A stretch of 30,904 bases of DNA from Bodo saltans (lineage: Eukaryota; Euglenozoa; Kinetoplastea; Eubodonida; Bodonidae): contig CYKH01001679.1 in NCBI GenBank assembly GCA_001460835.1, positions 5,027 through 35,930 of the forward strand, in the 5' to 3' direction. Shown here piece after piece: positions 10,197-20,500 of the stretch. The first letter of the stretch is position 1. Every line of letters begins with the position of its first letter. The notes beneath the pieces are model-generated. The model was not told the DNA's origin. It saw only the letters and a program-made list of their open reading frames with translations, and did not search any database. Position numbers and translations under genes: made by a program.

Positions 10197-10634
10197 ATGC
10201 AATCCCCCCGTGGCGATACCGAGGAGCAGCGTGAGGTGTACGACATCTTCTCCAAGCTCTCCAAGGATGGTGTCCTTCCCGTGTCGTCCACCCAATCTGC
10301 CCTTCGCAGCCTCGGTCAATATTTGACTGCTGCCGCATTTTCTGAGTTAGAGAAGGAAATCCCTGCCCAAGGTGTCACCTTCGAGGAGTTCCTTGGGTTG
10401 TTCCAAAACGTCCAAGAGATCAACGCCAGCGATGCGGATCTCATTGAGGCCTTTGGCTCGTTGGATAAGAGCAGGTCAGGTTTCATCAAGAGCACGGAGG
10501 TGGCAAAGCTCCTTCAGGATCTTGGTGGTCTGAGTGCCGAGGCCGCTGCGGTCGTTGTCGAGAATGCCGATGGACCCAACAGCACCATGTCCTACGATGC
10601 CGTTGTCACTGCTATCAGCGAGTTCGTTGGATGA
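10197..10634 (+). CDS. Divergent EF-hand (calmodulin-superfamily) protein
   Basis: This 145-residue protein resembles calmodulin or myosin light chains in layout but has lost most calcium ligands. The clearest loop is [12 protein letters not shown] in the third position, with Ser at ligand positions 3 and 5. The first ([14 protein letters not shown]) and fourth ([12 protein letters not shown]) loops are broken, and the second loop region ([10 protein letters not shown]) is shortened. It may be a light-chain-like structural subunit that no longer senses calcium. The start at 10197 ([11 protein letters not shown]) lies after a pyrimidine-rich tract and AG at 10181-10182. The longer open frame from 10116 begins upstream of that acceptor. 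It sits between two calmodulin-type genes, which suggests origin by tandem duplication. Confidence 0.82.
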
Positions 10635-10822
10635 TCGCGCCTCTCCCTGTTCTGTGTGGATGCCATCGGGACAATTCTATTTCCCTCTCTCTTCTGCTTT
10701 TATCTTATCTCCCGAAAAGAAAACAACGTCGACCATTTCCGATTGTACGCTCACGACCAACACAATATAATGCTTCTTGCACTTCTGCTTTGATATCTTA
10801 CCTGCAACCTATGACTCTCAAT

Positions 10823-10853
10823 ATCTTCGCTTCTTTGCTTTTACCGTGTGCAG
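10823..10853 (+). promoter_or_regulatory. Predicted trans-splice acceptor for calmodulin
   Basis: The tract at 10823-10845 is rich in C and T, and the first AG after it is the CAG at 10851-10853, 20 bases before ATG 10874. It excludes the longer upstream open frame from 10631. Confidence 0.7.
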
Positions 10854-10873
10854 GTGACTCTTCAAAGATCAAT

Positions 10874-11323
10874 ATGGCTGACCAGCTTTCCAACGAGCAG
10901 ATCTCTGAGTTCAAGGAGGCCTTCTCCCTGTTCGACAAGGACGGCGACGGCACGATCACCACCAAGGAGCTGGGCACCGTCATGCGCTCCCTCGGCCAGA
11001 ACCCCACTGAGGCTGAGCTCCAGGATATGATCAACGAGGTTGACCAGGACGGCTCCGGTACGATTGACTTCCCCGAGTTCCTGACCCTGATGGCCCGCAA
11101 GATGCAGGACTCTGACTCCGAGGAGGAGATCAAGGAGGCCTTCCGCGTCTTCGACAAGGACGGCAACGGCTTCATCTCCGCCGCCGAGCTCCGCCACGTC
11201 ATGACGAACTTGGGTGAGAAGCTGACCGACGAGGAGGTCGACGAGATGATCCGCGAGGCCGATGTTGACGGTGATGGTCAGATCAACTACGAGGAGTTCG
11301 TGAAGATGATGATGTCCAAGTAG
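10874..11323 (+). CDS. CAM: Calmodulin
   Basis: This is a canonical 149-residue calmodulin, the universal calcium sensor that binds target helices. All four EF loops are complete: D21-E32 ([12 protein letters not shown]), D57-E68 ([12 protein letters not shown]), D94-E105 ([12 protein letters not shown]) and D130-E141 ([12 protein letters not shown]). The central linker [13 protein letters not shown] is standard. Codons are strongly biased toward C or G at third position, unlike the two divergent neighbours, as expected for an abundant protein. It is the last gene of the EF-hand trio. Trypanosomatids carry calmodulin as tandem copies; here the neighbours are diverged paralogues. Confidence 0.98.
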
Positions 11324-11537
11324 AAATATCCTCCGTAGAAGATGAGTGTATGAACCCCCCTCCCGTCCCATGTTCAAAGACAAGACAACCCACTTGAAGA
11401 TGTGACTTTGTAATCATGCAGAAATCAACACATGCGACGATGTTATGTTGTTTGCTGAATTCTATTCTCGAACCCTTATTTTTATTATTTATAATCTGTC
11501 TTTCGTTTATTGGGCAGTGATATTCTAGAACACACAA

Positions 11538-12410
11538 ATGCTCCGCAGGTTCTGCGCTACCACTGTGATGCCCCTTGGCTCTCTTGGCGCTTTTCGCTTC
11601 AAAGGGTGGACTGCTGACACGGCGGAAATTGACCGCGAACGCCAGCTGCGTCAGAAGATACAAGAACAGTACAAGAACATCAAGCTCCCTGAGATGACTA
11701 GCTTCAGTTATGGAAACTTCGCTGGAAATGCACAAGGTTCGAGCAGCTCCAGTCAAGGATCAGGTACATCCTCAAACCAAAGCACCAACCCACCTGGAGT
11801 GGACTGGATCATGATGCTCTCTGGCATTGCGTTGTGCCTCGTCGGAAGCCGTCTGCTCGCAGAGCGACTCTCAGGGCCCACCAATGACGCGAATCTCATC
11901 GTTCCATTGTGGTGTGTACCCTACCAACATCAAGCTAAGTATTTGCTGTACTTGGTGGCCACGGATAAATTTGCACGCGAGCAGCTTGAGCGTGAGTTCA
12001 AAGATGTGCGAGTGTCATACCCAACGCTCAACTTTTTGGATTGGCTTGAGAGCCGATACCCATCCTACTGCGTTGGGAAATTCACTAACAGGCAGGTGGC
12101 GGTGGATGCTGTCGCCCACCTGCTCTCTACTGGAGGTCAAATGCAACTGGCAGGACTTGGTCGATTGTTGCGTAGCACCATCGACTCTGCCGGTGATCCA
12201 CAGGTCAGACTCGACACATTCGTTGCCGAAACGGACAAGATATCAGGGGGAGCTCCACGTGCATGGGCACCGCCGCCATATGCTCCGCAACAACAGTGGA
12301 CACCTCCTCCCCCTCAGCCCTACAGCGGTGGTGGTGGGTTTGGGGCTCAGACGGTGACGATGGATGACGTTCTCGGCACTGTGCAGGGGCAACGATCCAA
12401 ACCACTGTAG
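11538..12410 (+). CDS. Hypothetical protein, probably a mitochondrial single-span membrane protein
   Basis: This 290-residue protein is not recognised by name. The N-terminus (MLRRFCATTVMPLGSLGAF, then RFKGW) is basic, hydroxylated and free of acidic residues, as in mitochondrial presequences. A charged helix (about 30-50) and a Ser/Gly/Asn-rich linker precede one membrane span at about 90-110 (DWIMMLSGIALCLVGSRLL). The part after the span carries a mixed alpha/beta domain of about 120 residues, then a Pro/Gly-rich tail (PPPYAPQQQWTPPPPQP). The linker-membrane-domain order suggests an inner-membrane protein with a soluble domain on one side. An upstream T-rich stretch with AG at 11516-11517 and 11526-11527 supports the start. 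Confidence 0.8.
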   Translation: MLRRFCATTVMPLGSLGAFRFKGWTADTAEIDRERQLRQKIQEQYKNIKLPEMTSFSYGNFAGNAQGSSSSSQGSGTSSNQSTNPPGVDWIMMLSGIALCLVGSRLLAERLSGPTNDANLIVPLWCVPYQHQAKYLLYLVATDKFAREQLEREFKDVRVSYPTLNFLDWLESRYPSYCVGKFTNRQVAVDAVAHLLSTGGQMQLAGLGRLLRSTIDSAGDPQVRLDTFVAETDKISGGAPRAWAPPPYAPQQQWTPPPPQPYSGGGGFGAQTVTMDDVLGTVQGQRSKPL

Positions 12411-13882
12411 CGATGCAAGTCGCTTCTCCCCCGAAACGTTGTGTTATTTTTCTGTTGACAGCTGAAAGCTAGTAGCGGTGGCCAGTGATTCGTCCCGAAG
12501 ACATAATGCACCACTGGGTGTCGGTCTTCGTGTTTGATGTGTGTGTTTTTTGCCTTGCGTTGAGCGAACTCTCCCAAAATATTGTTCAGCTGAAAACCAT
12601 TTTCTGCCAAACATAACTGTAAGAATTTTGGTAGCTGCGTACAATTAATGTTTTTATTTTGACACTCAAGGGACAGAAGACGAACGATGCTGCGCTGCAA
12701 TTCGCCTCGTAAAAGGTTGGGCGATTGGTTTTGTGGCTGGCGCATTGCTGGGTGCGTGTCATGGTACGATTGGGACACCCATCTTTACGTTTAGTGCCAA
12801 TGACGAACGCCACCGCATCGCGAAAGACCGTTCGGATGAAGCACTGAAAAAAATCAGCAAGGACGGGCCTTGGGAGACGCTCGGGAGCGGCGGCAGGCAG
12901 GGATGCGGCCTGCACGCTGCTCGGGATTCTGTGCGGTCTTGTTCGACTGTGGTGGGGTGGTTCTTGATTGCCACCTACCCTGTGTGTTTTTTGAGTGCAC
13001 CTGCAAACACAGAGATGCAATGTAAACTAAGTTCCAAACCGTTCGTACCGACGTTGCGCTCCCGTGCACTTTTGGTGTAGGCACCGATGATTCGATTTCA
13101 GAGCCATCAAATGCGGCAACGATGCAGGTCAGAGCTGCGTCTTGTGTGACTACGGCTGCAATTTCGCCTCGTCCCTTGATTGACTTCCAAACTTTGCGCA
13201 ACATTGACCAGGAATTCTTGGTACATGCTTGACGGGAATCCGTCGAGTGAAGGACTCGCAAAATTGCTTTTCATAGGTGCGCAAGCCATTTCTGCACAGA
13301 CCTTGGCAAAACTACAGGAAGGATAAAACGTTGGTCAATTCTCAGATCATTGTGTCCTCTTTCTTGTTTTTTCATGACGTGTCCACTCTACAAAAAACAG
13401 ACAGAGTTTGAGGTTCAGAAGTTCAAGAAATACACGCGCAAATGGAAAATAAATAGTTTGGTAATTAGACGCGTAACAAGGGGTTAAAAACGGGGCCCGC
13501 CCCGGTGGATGTCGGGGTATGGTGGTTTAACGAAAAAGACCTCCGGCTTATTCTGCTGTAGGGGTGGGAGGAAAAGCGCTGAAGGCTAAACCTCTTCTGC
13601 ACAAAAGAAAACAAGAAGAAAGTAACCACCTCAAACAACCAGAGAACACGAGAAGAAAATGACAAGAGAATGCAGAACATCACGTAAATAATTGTCTGAT
13701 GAACGGATTTAAACCACCACTCGTTGCGCCCAGGGCATTTTTCAACTTGCTGTTCTTGTTTTTCTGCCCGTGAGCGCGTATGCGTCTAAATCGTAACTGC
13801 GTTGTCACCACTTCTACCACGATGGCTTGATGGGATAAAATTAATTCAACGGCAACATTGTCATTCTACTCAATAAAAAGAG
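12411..13882. other. Gene-poor border region with relics
   Basis: No intact gene is visible in these 1.47 kb, far longer than any other spacer in the window. It holds a broken small-membrane-protein relic on the + strand (about 12687-12900) and a possible reverse-transcriptase scrap on the - strand (about 13107-13289). A GC-rich hairpin (CGGGG, loop CCCG, CCCCG) lies near 13490-13505. The remainder to 13882 is AT-rich with no coding pattern I can support. It forms the left edge of the accessory island. Confidence 0.5.
12687..12900 (+). pseudogene. Relic of a small glycine-rich membrane protein
   Basis: An ATG at 12687 follows a T-rich tract (12649-12660) and AG at 12669-12670. Its own frame closes after 35 codons. 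From about 12694 another frame reads as convincing protein: KGWAIGFVAGALLGACHGTI, a glycine-zipper membrane span, followed by a charged helix (NDERHRIAKDRSDEALKK). That frame has no ATG after its last stop at 12646-12648. The simplest reading is a small gene with a frameshift near its start and a worn 3' end. It resembles small mitochondrial membrane proteins in style only. Confidence 0.35.
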
Positions 13883-13960
13883 ATGCGGCGCGTGGGCTGG
13901 CTTTCATCATGTTCAAAAGAAATGCGCCGCGTGGCTTGGGTTTCATCCTATTCAAGAACT
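13883..13960 (+). repeat. 39-base tandem repeat encoding a duplicated leader
   Basis: Two imperfect 39-base units (13883-13921 and 13922-13960) each begin with ATG and encode MRRVGWLSSCSKE and MRRVAWVSSYSRT. The duplication is in frame, basic and rich in Ser, so it could act as a mitochondrial or nucleolar targeting leader. It is not seen at the start of copy B. Confidence 0.85.
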
Positions 13961-16658
13961 ATGGCCTCTTCGGGCGGTTTTTACAGGGGCAGTTCGAGTG
14001 ACGGTCCCGGCATTGACACAGAGCTGCTTAAACACGTCGTGACCGAATGGCTGAAAAGCACACCCAACAAGAGTGGGAATGTATTTGCTGCACACCGAGA
14101 CCACCAGGAGCTGCTCGACAAGATGCAACGCTACATGAAGGGTGCGAGCCAACCAACCGAAGACAACGGCAACGTACCGCTGTGCGGGGTCATTCCGCTC
14201 AAGTTTTCGAATCAAGTGAGTCGTGATGTTGCTCGCCACGTTCGTGAGAGGGAAATAGGTGGCACCTTTGACGATGTGAAGACGTCACTTCTGTGCAACA
14301 TTGGGACGGCCGGAAGTGGTCAAGCAATTCTCCTTCACCAGACGACCGTGGAAGCCGTGCAGATGTTGGGCCAGATGGTGGGCGAGCATGTGGAAGCTGC
14401 AGCGCGGAGAAGCGCCACTCCTGAGGAGTCGACAAGGAAGGGCCCACTAGGGTTCTATGTGACGTTCAACACTTCTCTCACCAGCACAGACCGTGACAAA
14501 CATTTCCTTGCAGCAGACAAATATCCCATCCTCACCGCTATCGCCCTCCGCGTGGCGTACTCTGTTGTGGATCCTTCCATTGATTACGGTACGTTCGCTA
14601 AGAGAGTTGCGAAGTGCTGCAACCTGGAGAGTGATAAAGCAAATTTCGAGAGCATCATTGATGCACTGCGTTCCGTTTGGAAGTGGGATGGCCCGATGTT
14701 TCTAGCGATCCATGATTGCCAGAGACCGTTCAAACGCCTTCCCCTCGAGCAACTCCACGACGGACTGTCGGATGTCATGGGCTGTTGGACCAGTCGCGAG
14801 AGCTATTCGTGACTCCGAGTCACAAGGTCTTCTCTCACTATGTCGCCATGTCGATGTACACTGCGTTGGACGCCATGGATTTCTCAACCGTTTCAGGACG
14901 TCCGTTGATCGTTCAGCCAACGCCACTTTTGGGGGTGCGGGATGAAGCACCACAAGTCATACCTTGACATCTTTGGCAAAGATCGAAAGCACCTTCGACC
15001 TCATCAACTTATGTTTCTCCTGCACATTGCACTGTGCACGGGCGTCCCACGACTCATGAACGCGTGTTTGCGAGAGCACTTGAAAGACCAAATACCCGAG
15101 GATGCGCCTCCCCCACCCGGAGTTCAATCACCTCGAGGAAAAGTTGTTGTCGCCCGACGCACAGGCAAATGCTTCCATCCTGACTCCACAGCGCTGATGA
15201 AGACATTTTGGGCACAGACGTGTGACGGTCCTGCAACGCAGACTACAATTACAGAAGCAATGTGCATGCGCGCTGCTGAGTTGGTGTCGGGGTTTGAGAC
15301 ACCCAACATCTTTAGTCTCGAAGGTGACAGGGACTATCGTGTGTTTGCGCTGGATTCCAAGCTGGCTGATAGTTGCATAGTGACTGACGTCGCACACACG
15401 CTACAAATCGGAACTGGCAGTGAGTCGCGCGTGCTTGTGTCCCCAAGCTTTTTGCGCACTGTTGCTGGCCGCTGGCCCACGTCTGGGCAGTCGTCGGTGC
15501 GTGTTTATGTGCTTGCCCTTGCGGAAGCCTTGACGCATCACATGAGCCTCGCGACGACACTTCTTCGGATTGGCGGCACACTTGTTGCGTATGGCGACGT
15601 GCCGGTCAGCGATGAAGAACGAGAAAGCCGTCAGCACATACCAATCTGTGATCAGCTGATCAGTCGGTGGAAGGCAACAACAACTGTTGGGTTCGAGGAG
15701 CTCACGTTCGAGGCGTTGTGCCTCCACCTGTCGTGTGCTCTTGAAGACGCAAGAGGTTTTAAGAAGACCGTGTACAAGCTTCTTCGCCGCGTGGTGTGTT
15801 CGAATGTGCCCGACGAAGCTGCCGAGATGGCTGTGCTGGTCGCCCTCCATGGCAGTCAGGAGCTGCAAGACGCAATATTTGATTTGACTGATATTCGCAG
15901 CACGAGATCCGCAGCACTGCCATCAGAAGGGAGTACATCGTTCACGCGCCTGCAGAGGGCCCTTGCACATGGGAGACATTTCTGCTTCCGCCCAAGCAAC
16001 CTAGCAATCAATCCGAAGACGGCGTGGTGTTTCTGAGGAACTGTGGTGCAGCACAGATGTGGACCGTGCTCCTTGTGCAGAACAAAATTTGGTTTGATAA
16101 CACCTCTGTGGCGGAGAAGTGGAGGGAGTCGATTGGTCACCTTCCTGCACATGTGACTGACAGTAACAATATCAAGCACACGCTGTGCTACGTGCGGATC
16201 CTCGTGACTGCGAACCCAGTCGCTGACAGCGACTTCGAGGACAAAAGAAGCACTGAGAAGCAAAGCAAAACCGACAGGCGAATCGAGGAACTCGGAGAAG
16301 CAAACGCTGCATTTGTAGCATCCGCTGCCACCAAGTTTGACACCATCAGTGCGTCTGCCACCAAGTGGGTGAAGGAAACGAGACAGATCTAGCGCTGAAG
16401 CGTGAGCACTTGATGGCTGGCAAACGAGCGAAGTGGCTTGTAAACCACCAAGCAGCGTGGCTGCCGGAACGGCACCAAGCGTCGAAGTGTGCGATGGAGC
16501 GTGGCCCTGTGATAGCTGAGTGCCGCATGGACCTTGACTCGATCACCCAGTGGTGCCCAACTGTGGGACTGTTTGCCTCAAATATTATCACGATTCGGAA
16601 CTTGGCGGAGCCGATGGTTGGTGATAACGTGACTGACGACGACGAAGGGGACAAATGA
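13883..16658 (+). pseudogene. Crinkler/RHS-like P-loop NTPase gene, copy A (inactivated)
   Basis: This is a homologue of the locus at 17536-20601, broken into five frame segments: 13883 to about 14775, about 14770-14940, 14942 to about 16010, about 16010-16385, and about 16365-16658. The family layout is an N-terminal region, a P-loop NTPase, a helical middle and a C-terminal domain. In this copy Walker A reads GTAGSGQA (Lys lost) and Walker B reads MFLAIHDC (acidic pair altered), so ATP hydrolysis is unlikely even apart from the frameshifts. The shared strings GPLGFYVTFNT and PILTAIALR are typical of the NTPase in Crinkler and trypanosome RHS proteins, a class proposed to derive from transposon-linked systems. 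The gene begins with a duplicated 13-residue leader. Class assignment is by motif pattern; the function of the C-terminal domain is unknown. Confidence 0.7.
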
Positions 16659-16903
16659 GGTGAGGATCTCTTCGATGACAATGCGATCATGTGCCGGAGG
16701 TCTGTTTTAAAAAATAAAACCTCAAAATGTGTGCGTATTTTTAGCTTGCCAAAAGCAACGGGTGTGGGTTGCAGATAAAAAAAGTTGGGTGCCAAAATGG
16801 CTGAACAAGAAGAATTCAAGAGAAACAATTTGTGAACGTACGTGTAGCGGTCGGCTCTGGCGAAACGTACGTTAATAAATGTTCCTTGTTGGCAAAGGCA
16901 TGA

Positions 16904-17519
16904 AGTCAAAGAAACAACGTATTGATTACAGAACTCGCAAAAGTTGGCTTAAGCATTAACCTCAAGAAATCAGTTGTCCTGAACTGCCCAGAGTTGGCAG
17001 CACATCTTGGAATCCCAGCGGTTGACGGAGCAAAGATCTTGGGAGCATGTATTGGTGACGACGGGAAATGCGAGGAGTTTCTCGACAAGCAACTAAACAA
17101 GTGCAAGCCATTCTTCGCTCTCACAGCGAAGCTTGCGCCAGAAATCGCTCTCCCAGTCCTATCGAGGTGCGGTGTTCCAACACTTGCCAGATCATACAAG
17201 GAAGTTTGCCATCAACTTCGATGACATGAAACTCATAGCACTTGCCGCGCTCCTCCGTGTCCCCCTCGAGGAGATACGTCGTGAGGAGGTTATGCGATGC
17301 ATGCGCGGACTTGGCATCACAGGAGCTGCCTTCATCTTACCGCTTTCCTTTGCGGGATTTTCACGACGGCGCGGAACGTGTTTGTTATGTAATGATCTCG
17401 TGAGAGGAAGGCTTCTGATTTCTTTGCTTACGAAGACTGGCATACTTTGTTCTCTTTTAATGAGGAGTGAGCTGACTTATTTAGATTCCAACCAAGATAA
17501 TCCATCACAAGTTGAATAG
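16904..17519 (+). mobile_element. Fragment of a non-LTR retrotransposon reverse transcriptase (3' part)
   Basis: The first frame (16904 to about 17195) reads ELAKVGLSINLKKSVVL, then GAKILGACIGDD, then a helical stretch ending LPVLSRCGVPTLA. This is the usual order past the catalytic site of LINE-type reverse transcriptases (KVGL-N-KK, K-LG-IG, then the thumb). The frame then changes and continues FAINFDDMKLIALAALLRV and RCMRGLGITGAAFILP to TAG 17517-17519. The catalytic YADD region and any endonuclease are absent, so it is a dead, 5'-truncated and frameshifted remnant. It sits exactly between the two Crinkler/RHS-like loci, recalling the ingi/RIME insertions found in trypanosome RHS genes. 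The element family cannot be named from this piece. Confidence 0.7.
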
Positions 17520-17535
17520 CGACGAATAGCGACGA

Positions 17536-20500
17536 ATGCGTTGTTGTGTTCCACCACGGCGTTTTGCTATGTGTGCAGTCACCTTTCGGTTCCAAAGCTC
17601 CAATGGGAGTCCTCCTCCCATTGGAGGTGGCTCAAGACTTCAAATGTCGCCTGAACCCCTTGCACAGGCTGTGAGCAGCTGGTTGCCCAAGCAGTCAGCA
17701 CTCAAGCGTGGAAATGTGTTTGCTGCAAGTGATGATGATCAGTTACAGCTAGATGCCTATCTGGACTTTGGACGGCTCTGAGACCAAGGCGCCGCGATGC
17801 GGTAGCATTCCGTTTAAGTTGTCGCGGTCGATGGAGCATGACGTTCTCCTCCATGTTTGGCATCGTGAAAACGATTACGAAAGGCCGCCGCGCGATCGTT
17901 GCCTCCAGCGGACGTCATTGTTGTGCAACAGCGGGTTTGCCGGCACTGGCAAGACGACGTTGCTGCAGCACACGACTGTTGAGGCTCTCTGGGTGCTTGA
18001 GCGGATGGTGCACGAGCACGTGAAGTCTGGTGGTGCACGCAAGATAGCTGTTGCAGAAGACGCGAAGGACGACCCAGCAGATACTAAGGCGGCAATGCAC
18101 CTGAACCGACCGCTTGGATTTTATGTGACGTTCAACACTCGCGCCACACCCAGCACTGAGGACCCGAAGTATCTTAACACTGAGGATGTCCCTATTCTCA
18201 CTGCAATTGCGCTTCGCATGGCGTACTCTGTTGTGCCCTCTTGCCACAGAGGGTCATACGAAGACTTTGCAAAGAGAGTCGCGCCGCACTGCGACAAGGG
18301 CTCTGATGAGAACAACTTCAAGCTCATCGTCAAGGCGCTTCAAAGTGCGCTAGATTGGAAGGGCCCAATGTTTATTGCGATCGACGAGTTCAGGAACGCA
18401 TATGTAAACCGTACTACTGACGAACGGCGCAAAGGGTTGTCGCGTGTGTGTAGAGTCTTGCTGGACAACGCGCTACCGATATTGACGGCGCCAAAGCTTG
18501 CTCACGTAGTGTATGCGAGTTACATTGCTGTTTCTGTGTACGACGCAGTGGACACTGTGGCACTCGCAACGGTCTCAAATCGGAAATTGATTGCTCAAGC
18601 AATGCCAACTCTGAGTGTGCGGGATATCGCTCAGCTTACGAATTATCCAGAGAGTCTTGACAAGACGTACATTGAGATCCTCGGCGAGCAGCGAACGAAG
18701 GTTGGACCACATCGTCCGCACCAGCTGCTGTTTCTCCTGCACATGGCATTGTCCACCGGCACCCCACGAATCATGAGCCGATGTCTGCAGAGACACGCCA
18801 ACGACAAAATATTCAGTAGAGGTGACAAAATGACATGGTATCCTGCTGTTGACCTTTTGGATAAAATGTTTTGGAACTTGAAAATCACCACAACGGCGAA
18901 GATCATCAAAGTTGAAATAACTGAAGAAATGTGCGTTTGCGCTGCTCAACTCGTGGCAGGCTCCGCAGCAGTCGATATCTTTGACAGCAGTGCAGTTCAC
19001 ATGAATTACCGCGTATTTGCGTAGGATCCTGACTTAGCTATGAGCTGTACCGTGACTGACGTCGCATCGATTCTTCAACGTGGCAAGAAGCCCAGGTCGC
19101 TGAGGACAGAAATCCTGCCGAGGTCACCGACGCGCGTTCTCGTTTCCCCAAGCTTCCTAAACTTTGTGCTTGAAGCCTGGCCACCGTCACAGTAATCGGC
19201 AACCCGTGAGCACGTGCATGCCCTTGCGAAGAGCTTGTCGTACCACACGGACCTCGCAAATGCCCTCGTGCGTGTGGGTGCGACGCTTGTTGCACACACT
19301 GTGAAAGACCGGAAGCATCGCTTGCACTTGTCAGTCTGTGATCAGCTGATTGCCAAGTGGACATGTGCGACGAGGGTTGGGATCGGGCAACTTACGTTCG
19401 AAGCGCTGTGCCTGCACTTGTCGTGTGTCCTTGAGGACAAGCCGAGAGAGGCGAAATCTGTGTTCGAAGTTCTGAAGTGTGTGTGCTCGAAGGTGGCCAA
19501 CACGATCAGAGATACGATGGTGCAAAGCGGTAGACTGGAACGCATGGACATTCCGAATTTTCCATCGGTTTTCTTCGACTCTTACGCTGCGAAAGATGCT
19601 GAGCTCAAGCTCAACGACAGCGTTTCGCGGGACGAAGCATTCCAGTTGTCGCTCGCCGCTGCCAAAGGAGCACTCGGTGATGCAAAGTACGATGAGCTCG
19701 AGGAAGCTGCAGACAGCCTGTCTCAAAAACACTTTCGAACAACTGTTCCACCCTCGTCCGGGAACACGTCCTACTTTCGCTTGCAACGCGCTCTAGCGAA
19801 AGGACATCATTTCTGCTTCGAACCAAGCAACCCCAACAACCAAGGAGAGGACGGCGTCGTGTTCCTGCGAAACAGCGGTGAGGCACCGACGTGGACCGTG
19901 CTCGTGTTACAGAACATTTTTTGGTTTTGTGACACACAAAAAGTGAAGTTGCAAGGCAAGAGACGATCCCAAAAGGCAGAAAGAGCCAATGGTGAGGTGA
20001 TTTCTGTTGTGGCAAAATGGAGGGACTCGATGGGGCACCTCCCCGCAACTGTTGTCGATGCAGACGGTAAGGAGCACACGCTGCGCTACGTGCGAATCCT
20101 TGTGACTGCGGACCCAGTTGAGGAGCGTCACTTTACGCAGCTGGCCAAGGATTCTGACGAGCAGGTTGAGCGGATCGATCTGCTTGGACGAGCGAATGCA
20201 GCGTTTGTGAATTCCGACGCGGCCAAGTTTGACAACCTAGTGAGTTAGCGGGAAAATGGGTCGATGAGATGCGTGGGAAGCACGACGAAGCGAAGAGGAA
20301 GTACGAAGAAGCGAAGGTGAGGTCCCAAAACGCCGAGGATCTTGAGAAGAACCCGCCGAAACCACCTCTGGAGAATGAACACTTGATGGCTGGCGAGCGA
20401 GCAAGAGAGCTGTTGAGCCAACTCGGAGTGGAGTCGTCGAAGGGCGCGACGAAGCGTGGTGAAGTGCTTGGTGAGTGCCGCATGGACCTCGACAAGATCA

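Noticed and set aside
16690-16730. Possible terminator-like hairpin after copy A
   Set aside because: The arms pair only partly and kinetoplastid genes do not use bacterial-type terminators.
19022-19195. Reassigned stop codons (TAG and TAA read as sense)
   Set aside because: CCT4 and calmodulin end in TAG and the carboxypeptidase in TAA at family-typical lengths, and no housekeeping gene has internal stops of this type.
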